Positions 59,787-64,000 of a stretch of DNA of 64,000 nt are shown here, one piece after another. The DNA comes from Solimicrobium sp040544425 (GTDB lineage Bacteria; Pseudomonadota; Gammaproteobacteria; Burkholderiales; Burkholderiaceae_D), in assembly GCA_040544425.1 (NCBI GenBank), contig JBEONO010000004.1, positions 62,001 to 126,000 of the forward strand. Direction: 5' to 3'. Each line of letters starts with the position of its first letter. Positions within the stretch are counted from its first letter, which is position 1. The notes beneath the pieces were generated by a model, which made no database searches, was not told the DNA's origin, and worked only from the letters and a program-made list of their open reading frames with translations. Both the position numbers and the translations under genes were made by a program.

Positions 59787-62144
59787 TCAATTCGGCGTTG
59801 CCGCCGGAGCGCTGGCCGCTCCGCTGCCTGGGTCTGTCATTTCAGGGGAATCCAGAATCTGCATGCTGGCAGTGCCCGGCGGATTTTCTACGTAGTAGTA
59901 ATCTCCGTCAGCTTCAATAATTCCGTTGGGTACTGGCCGTTCTTCCATGGGAAAACTTTTCAGTGCGGTCTGCATGAATCCCATCCAGATTGGCAATGCC
60001 AGGCCCCCGCCGGTCTCGCGATTGCCCATGTTCCGCGGTTGATCGAATCCCATCCATGCAATGCCAACCAGATGCGGCTGGTAGCCGGCAAACCAGGCAT
60101 CAACCGAATCATTGGTGGTGCCGGTTTTACCGGCCAGATCGGTGCGTTTCAGTGCCATCGCCTTGGCACCCGTCCCGCTGCGCACGACGCCCTTGAGCAT
60201 GCTGTCGATCAGGAACGCATTCCGTTCATCGATCACGCGGAAGTCTTCATTGCCGGCCGTTGCCGGTCTGGTTTCAGTTAATACCTTGCCGCTGCTGTCG
60301 GTGATTTTGGAAATCAGATAGGGATTGATTTTGTAGCCACCGTTGGCAAACACCGAATACGCGCCCACCATTTGCAGCGGTGTCACGGCACCTGCGCCAA
60401 GTGCCAGAGTCAGATAGGGTGGGTTTTTATCGGCATCAAAACCAAACCGCGTCACATATTGCTGACCATATTTGGCGCCGATGCGATTCAAAATCCGGAT
60501 CGAGATCATATTCTTGGAAAACATGATCCCCCTGCGCATCGTCATTGGGCCTTCGTATTTGCCGTCATAGTTTTTGGGTTCCCAGGCTTGTCCGCCGGTT
60601 TGTCCCGGCCCAAAATAGATCGGCGCATCATTGATGATGGTAGCCGGGGAAAGCCCTTTTTCAAGCGAAGCGGAATAAATAAACGGTTTAAAACTCGAGC
60701 CGGGTTGGCGCCATGCCTGGGTGACGTGGTTGAATTTATTGCGATTAAAGTCAAAACCGCCCACCAATGCGCGGATAGCGCCGTCTTGTGGACTGGCTGC
60801 CACAAACGCCGATTCCACGTCCGGCATTTGGGTCACACTCCAGGTCTTGTCATCCTGACTGACCCGGATGATCGAACCGCGCACGATCCGTTTTTTCGCT
60901 ACCGCGTTGGCATTCAGACTGCTGGCTGCAAAAGTGAGTCCAGCCCCGGTGATACTGATTTCATCGCCATTTGAAATTACTGCCCGGATACTCTTCGGCG
61001 TGGCTTCAAGCACAACGGCGGCAACGATGTCGTCACTGTCCGGGTGCTCAGCCAAGGCGCTTTCGATTTCATCATCGGCATCCGATTTATCTGCAGGAAT
61101 TTCCAGGAAACCTTCCGGCCCGCGATAACCGTGGCGTTTTTCGTAGTCCATCACCCCGCGTCGCAAAGACAGATAAGCAGCATCCTGATCAGCCTTGGTG
61201 ACCGTCGTATAAACGTTCAATCCCAAGGTGTAGGTATCATCCTTAAATTGTTCATACACCATCTGGCGTGCCATTTCGGTAACGTACTCGGCATGCGTCC
61301 CATATACATTGATTTTGTTGCCAATATGTATCTCTTCGTTCTTGGCCTGTTCAAATTGCTGTGGAGTAATGTAACCAACCTGCAACATATGTTTCAGTAT
61401 GGCAACTTGCCGGATTTTGGACCGTTTCGGGTTTGATATCGGATTTGATGCTGTCGGGGCCTTGGGCAAACCGGCCAGCATGGCCGCTTCAGCCAGGGTA
61501 ATGTCCTTCAGTTTTTTGCCGAAATAAATCTGCGACGCCGAGGCAAACCCATAGGCGCGCTGGCCCAGATAGATCTGGTTCATGTAGATTTCCAGAATCT
61601 GGTCCTTGGTCAGATTCTGTTCTATTTTCCAGGCCATCAGCACTTCATAGATTTTGCGTTTGAAGGTCTGCTCGTTCGTCAGAAAAAAGTTGCGCGCAAC
61701 TTGCTGCGTAATCGTGGAAGCCCCCTGTTTTGAGCCGCCCATCAGGTTGTGCAATGCTGCCCGGATGATGCCCAGATAATCGACGCCACCGTGCTCGTAA
61801 AAACGATCATCCTCCGTCGCAAGCAGCGTCTTTTTCATGACCTCTGGAATCTCCTTGAGCTGCAGCACGCTGCGTCGCTCTTCACCGAATTCTCCCAGCA
61901 GAACGTTGTCTGCCGAAAACACCCGTAATGGAATCTTTGGTCTGTAACTTGTAATTGAGTCCAAATCTGGTAAGTTGGGATATGCAAGGGTCAGGGCAAA
62001 GACGATGATTAAAACACCCATCACTCCCAGAGCCAGCAAAAAAACAACAAGCTTTATTCCAAGCGCAGCAGCTGGATTGCGTTTCTTGTTGGAATTGGGT
62101 GAACCGGACGATTTTGGCGTGTTTGATTTGGAGTCAGTTGTCAT
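59787..62144 (-). CDS. Penicillin-binding protein 1A, copy 2
   Basis: 785 residues with the same parts as copy 1: a basic Asn/Ser-rich cytoplasmic tail, a membrane helix, a GT51 domain (STITQQVARNFFLTNEQT) and a transpeptidase domain (catalytic Ser in PGSSFKPF at about 481, KTGTTND at about 673). It is divergent from pilM, the common position of ponA/mrcA in beta- and gammaproteobacteria, so this is probably the ancestral copy and the downstream gene a duplicate. By eye the two proteins are about half to two-thirds identical in conserved blocks. Start ATG 62142-62144; the longer frame begins at TTG with no ribosome-binding site. Confidence 0.92.
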   Translation of the reverse strand: MTTDSKSNTPKSSGSPNSNKKRNPAAALGIKLVVFLLALGVMGVLIIVFALTLAYPNLPDLDSITSYRPKIPLRVFSADNVLLGEFGEERRSVLQLKEIPEVMKKTLLATEDDRFYEHGGVDYLGIIRAALHNLMGGSKQGASTITQQVARNFFLTNEQTFKRKIYEVLMAWKIEQNLTKDQILEIYMNQIYLGQRAYGFASASQIYFGKKLKDITLAEAAMLAGLPKAPTASNPISNPKRSKIRQVAILKHMLQVGYITPQQFEQAKNEEIHIGNKINVYGTHAEYVTEMARQMVYEQFKDDTYTLGLNVYTTVTKADQDAAYLSLRRGVMDYEKRHGYRGPEGFLEIPADKSDADDEIESALAEHPDSDDIVAAVVLEATPKSIRAVISNGDEISITGAGLTFAASSLNANAVAKKRIVRGSIIRVSQDDKTWSVTQMPDVESAFVAASPQDGAIRALVGGFDFNRNKFNHVTQAWRQPGSSFKPFIYSASLEKGLSPATIINDAPIYFGPGQTGGQAWEPKNYDGKYEGPMTMRRGIMFSKNMISIRILNRIGAKYGQQYVTRFGFDADKNPPYLTLALGAGAVTPLQMVGAYSVFANGGYKINPYLISKITDSSGKVLTETRPATAGNEDFRVIDERNAFLIDSMLKGVVRSGTGAKAMALKRTDLAGKTGTTNDSVDAWFAGYQPHLVGIAWMGFDQPRNMGNRETGGGLALPIWMGFMQTALKSFPMEERPVPNGIIEADGDYYYVENPPGTASMQILDSPEMTDPGSGAASAPAATPN

Positions 62145-62471
62145 TTGGAGGGGGGCCAATTTTATGTGAACGTATTATAGCGGTTCGCCGCAAATCGGTC
62201 GAAATGAGTGTGTGGAGCAGGGGATTTTTACTTTCTTTCGGGAAATTTTTAACAATTCGATGTATTTTTGTAATATTTCGTGAGAAATTACTTTACATTG
62301 CAAGAGTGTTATTGCTAGGATTTGAAGGCCTAAAAAATTTTCTTCAAGAAATATTAATAGTTTGGTTCATAACTAGTTTCTGGGTAAACAAATTGCTGTA
62401 ATAAAATATTGCAATTGCGTATTAAAAATAGCGTATGTTGTTATCTGGAAAAATTAAACGCGGGGGATGCT
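62145..62471. other. Divergent promoter region mrcA/pilM
   Basis: 327 bp of AT-rich DNA between divergent genes. It includes a candidate pilM promoter at 62292-62321. A further TATTATAGCGG near 62173 could be part of a leftward promoter for the PBP1A genes. No gene is apparent. Confidence 0.5.
62292..62321 (+). promoter_or_regulatory. Possible sigma-70 promoter of the pil operon
   Basis: TTTACA (five of six consensus bases, 62292-62297), an 18-bp spacer and TAGGAT (four of six, 62316-62321), about 150 bp before the pilM start. Confidence 0.3.
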
Positions 62472-63578
62472 TTGGCTTTAGAAATTGGAACGCTGGTCGG
62501 GGATGTGATTTCCAGATTAACTGGCAAAAGAAACACGCCATTAATCGGGTTGGACATCAGCTCGACAAGTATAAAGCTGGTCGAGTTGTCCGAGGGCAAC
62601 AATAAAGAGCTTCGCTTGGAACGTTATGCGTCCGAGCCCTTGCCCCGTGGTGCGATGTCAGACGGTAACATCGAAAACATCGACCAGGTTGCTGAAGCGA
62701 TTCGACGCGTGATTGCAAAAAGCGGCACACGAATCAAGAAAGTATCGCTGGGCATGCCGTCGGCGGCGGTGATTACCAAAAAAATCACTCTGTCGGGCGG
62801 CGCTTCCGAAGCGTCTCTGGAGATGCAGGTTGAATCGGAAGCCAGTCAATATATTCCATTTGCGCTCGATGAAGTGAGACTGGACTTTTGCGTGATCGGC
62901 CCGGCACCCAACTCGGACGTGGATATCGAAGTCATGCTGGCCGCGTCGCGCAAGGAAAAAATCGAAGACCGGGTTGCTGTTGCAGAAGTCGCGGGCCTGA
63001 AGGCTGAGGTAATGGATATCGAGTCTTACGCAGCACGCGCCGCAATTTCCCGAATTATTGAGCAATCTGAAAATGGTGGCAAAGACAAAATTATTGCCTT
63101 GTTCCAGATTGGCGCAAAGGTTACCCACATTTCTGTCATCTTGAACGATCAGGCGGTGTACGAACGTGAGCAGGCCTTTGGCGGCAATCAATTAACTCAA
63201 GAAATCGTGCGCAGTTATGGTCTGTCGTTTGAGGAAGCTGAGCTCAAGAAAAAAGCCGAGGATTTACCAGAAGGTTATGTCGAGGATGTGCTGAATCCGT
63301 TTCTGGAAAGCGCTGCACTGGAAGTGACGCGGGCAATTCAATTTTTCTTCACCTCGACTCCGTATACCCGGATTGATCAAATCTATTTGGCCGGCGGCTG
63401 CGTCGTGCTGCCAGGCTTGCTCGACATGATCGCCACCAGAACAAAAATATCCACTGCAGTGATCAGTCCCTTTAAAGGGATGGCGCTATCTCCCAACGTC
63501 AAGGAAAAGCAGTTGCGTACGGAGGCTCCGTCTTTCCTGGTTGCCTGCGGGTTGGCGATGCGGAGGTTTGATCAATGA
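62472..63578 (+). CDS. pilM: Type IV pilus assembly protein PilM
   Basis: 368 residues from the TTG at 62472. An actin-like fold: phosphate-1 loop IGLDISSTSIKLVELS (about 27-42) and later ATPase loops (GAKVTHISVILN, YLAGGCVVLPGL). PilM is the cytoplasmic member of the PilMNOP alignment complex and binds the PilN tail. I prefer the TTG because GGGGG lies 5 bp before it and the protein then opens ALEIGTL; an earlier TTG at 62409 lacks a ribosome-binding site. Its stop overlaps pilN by 4 bp. Confidence 0.92.
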   Translation: MALEIGTLVGDVISRLTGKRNTPLIGLDISSTSIKLVELSEGNNKELRLERYASEPLPRGAMSDGNIENIDQVAEAIRRVIAKSGTRIKKVSLGMPSAAVITKKITLSGGASEASLEMQVESEASQYIPFALDEVRLDFCVIGPAPNSDVDIEVMLAASRKEKIEDRVAVAEVAGLKAEVMDIESYAARAAISRIIEQSENGGKDKIIALFQIGAKVTHISVILNDQAVYEREQAFGGNQLTQEIVRSYGLSFEEAELKKKAEDLPEGYVEDVLNPFLESAALEVTRAIQFFFTSTPYTRIDQIYLAGGCVVLPGLLDMIATRTKISTAVISPFKGMALSPNVKEKQLRTEAPSFLVACGLAMRRFDQ

Positions 63579-64000
63579 TTAAAATTAACCTGCTGCCGCA
63601 CCGCGAAGAAAAACGCAAACAGAAGAAAGAAGGATTTTACGCTCTGCTGGGACTGGCAGCCCTGATTGGTGGCGTGATTGTTATTTTGGTTGGCGTCTTT
63701 AACGCCACCGAAATTCTGGTCCAGAATCAGCGCAACCATTTGATCAAGGCAGCGAATGATCGATTGGACGATGAAATAAAAGAAATTGCCAGTCTGCGTG
63801 ACGAGATCGATGGCCTGAAGGCGCGTCAACAGGCGGTGGAAGACCTGCAGGGTGATCGCAATCAGCCTGTGTATCTGCTTTCCGAGCTGGTCGCGCAGAC
63901 TCCTGAAGGAATTTATCTGCGCACAGTCAAACAAGATGGTCAACGTGTCGTATTGACCGGTTATGCACAATCCAATGAACGTGTTTCTGAATATTTGAAA
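63575..64000 (+). CDS. pilN: Type IV pilus assembly protein PilN (3' truncated by window)
   Basis: The frame is open to the end of the window (142 codons). The protein begins MIKINLLPHREE, the PilM-binding peptide typical of PilN, followed by a basic stretch and one membrane helix (about 25-45). A periplasmic coiled coil (about 60-95) and the start of the ferredoxin-like domain (GIYLRTVKQDGQRVVLTGYA) follow. PilN links cytoplasmic PilM to PilO and PilP. Full PilN is usually about 180-220 residues, so roughly a quarter is missing. It continues the pilMNOPQ operon. Confidence 0.92.
   Translation, partial: MIKINLLPHREEKRKQKKEGFYALLGLAALIGGVIVILVGVFNATEILVQNQRNHLIKAANDRLDDEIKEIASLRDEIDGLKARQQAVEDLQGDRNQPVYLLSELVAQTPEGIYLRTVKQDGQRVVLTGYAQSNERVSEYLK

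Noticed and set aside
1..64000. CRISPR array, prophage, insertion sequence, tRNA or rRNA gene
   Set aside because: I looked for regular spacer-repeat patterns, transposase or integrase genes, and cloverleaf or rRNA landmarks, and saw none convincing. A covariance search would be needed to exclude a tRNA firmly.

Overview
The window is a chromosomal stretch of a betaproteobacterium, most likely Burkholderiales and close to Oxalobacteraceae (Undibacterium/Janthinobacterium-like). This rests on the proteobacterial GshA type next to a mannose-family EIIA/HPr/EI set, the hemA-prfA-prmC order, a class A PBP divergent from pilMN, a class I PHA synthase and a full System I cytochrome c maturation locus. 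The species assignment is inference. I see no rRNA, tRNA, CRISPR array, prophage or intact insertion sequence. Genes are dense, with many 1-4 bp overlaps.

Layout. 1-1952: two ExbD/TolR proteins and an AgmX/PglI-type TonB-like protein. 1953-2290: two 136-bp palindromic repeats with a duplicated ccmA leader. 2291-8254: ccmABCDEFG-ccmI, with ccmH apparently deleted to a 10-codon relic. 8273-12085: an acetyltransferase, two pentapeptide-repeat proteins of one paralogous family (the second ends in a CaaX-like box), a DsbA, a possible structured RNA and a 37-residue Lys-rich protein. 12159-24359: an M1 aminopeptidase, a CqsS-like hybrid kinase, a VapB antitoxin relic, a MipA/OmpV porin-like gene divergent from an RstAB-like two-component system, a fasciclin protein and a diguanylate cyclase. 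24782-29164: a MaoC-Pta fusion, acetate kinase and PHA synthase in one operon. 29246-32429: an acetyltransferase, a FimV-like protein (possible ATT start) and an Lcl-domain protein.

32534-37302 (minus strand): gshA-gshB-EIIA-HPr-EI, i.e. glutathione synthesis plus a PTS phosphorelay lacking a permease. 37665-41226: a 2Fe-2S ferredoxin, an alpha/beta hydrolase, a D-Ala-D-Ala carboxypeptidase and a third member of the pentapeptide family. 41231-50539: CNNM/CorC protein, DUF885 peptidase, PlpD-like patatin, prmC, dsbB, prfA, hemA. 50613-54471: an orphan OmpR-type regulator, minCDE and a solitary beta-class DNA methyltransferase. 54649-57475: msrPQ, an acyltransferase, lptM and cyaY. 57454-64000: two tandem PBP1A genes divergent from pilM and a truncated pilN.

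Together these genes cover envelope energetics, periplasmic redox and c-type cytochrome assembly, cell-wall growth and division, PHB/acetyl-phosphate metabolism and core translation and heme functions. The least explained material is the three-member pentapeptide family, the CqsS-like kinase and the structured intergenic DNA at 11690-11956.
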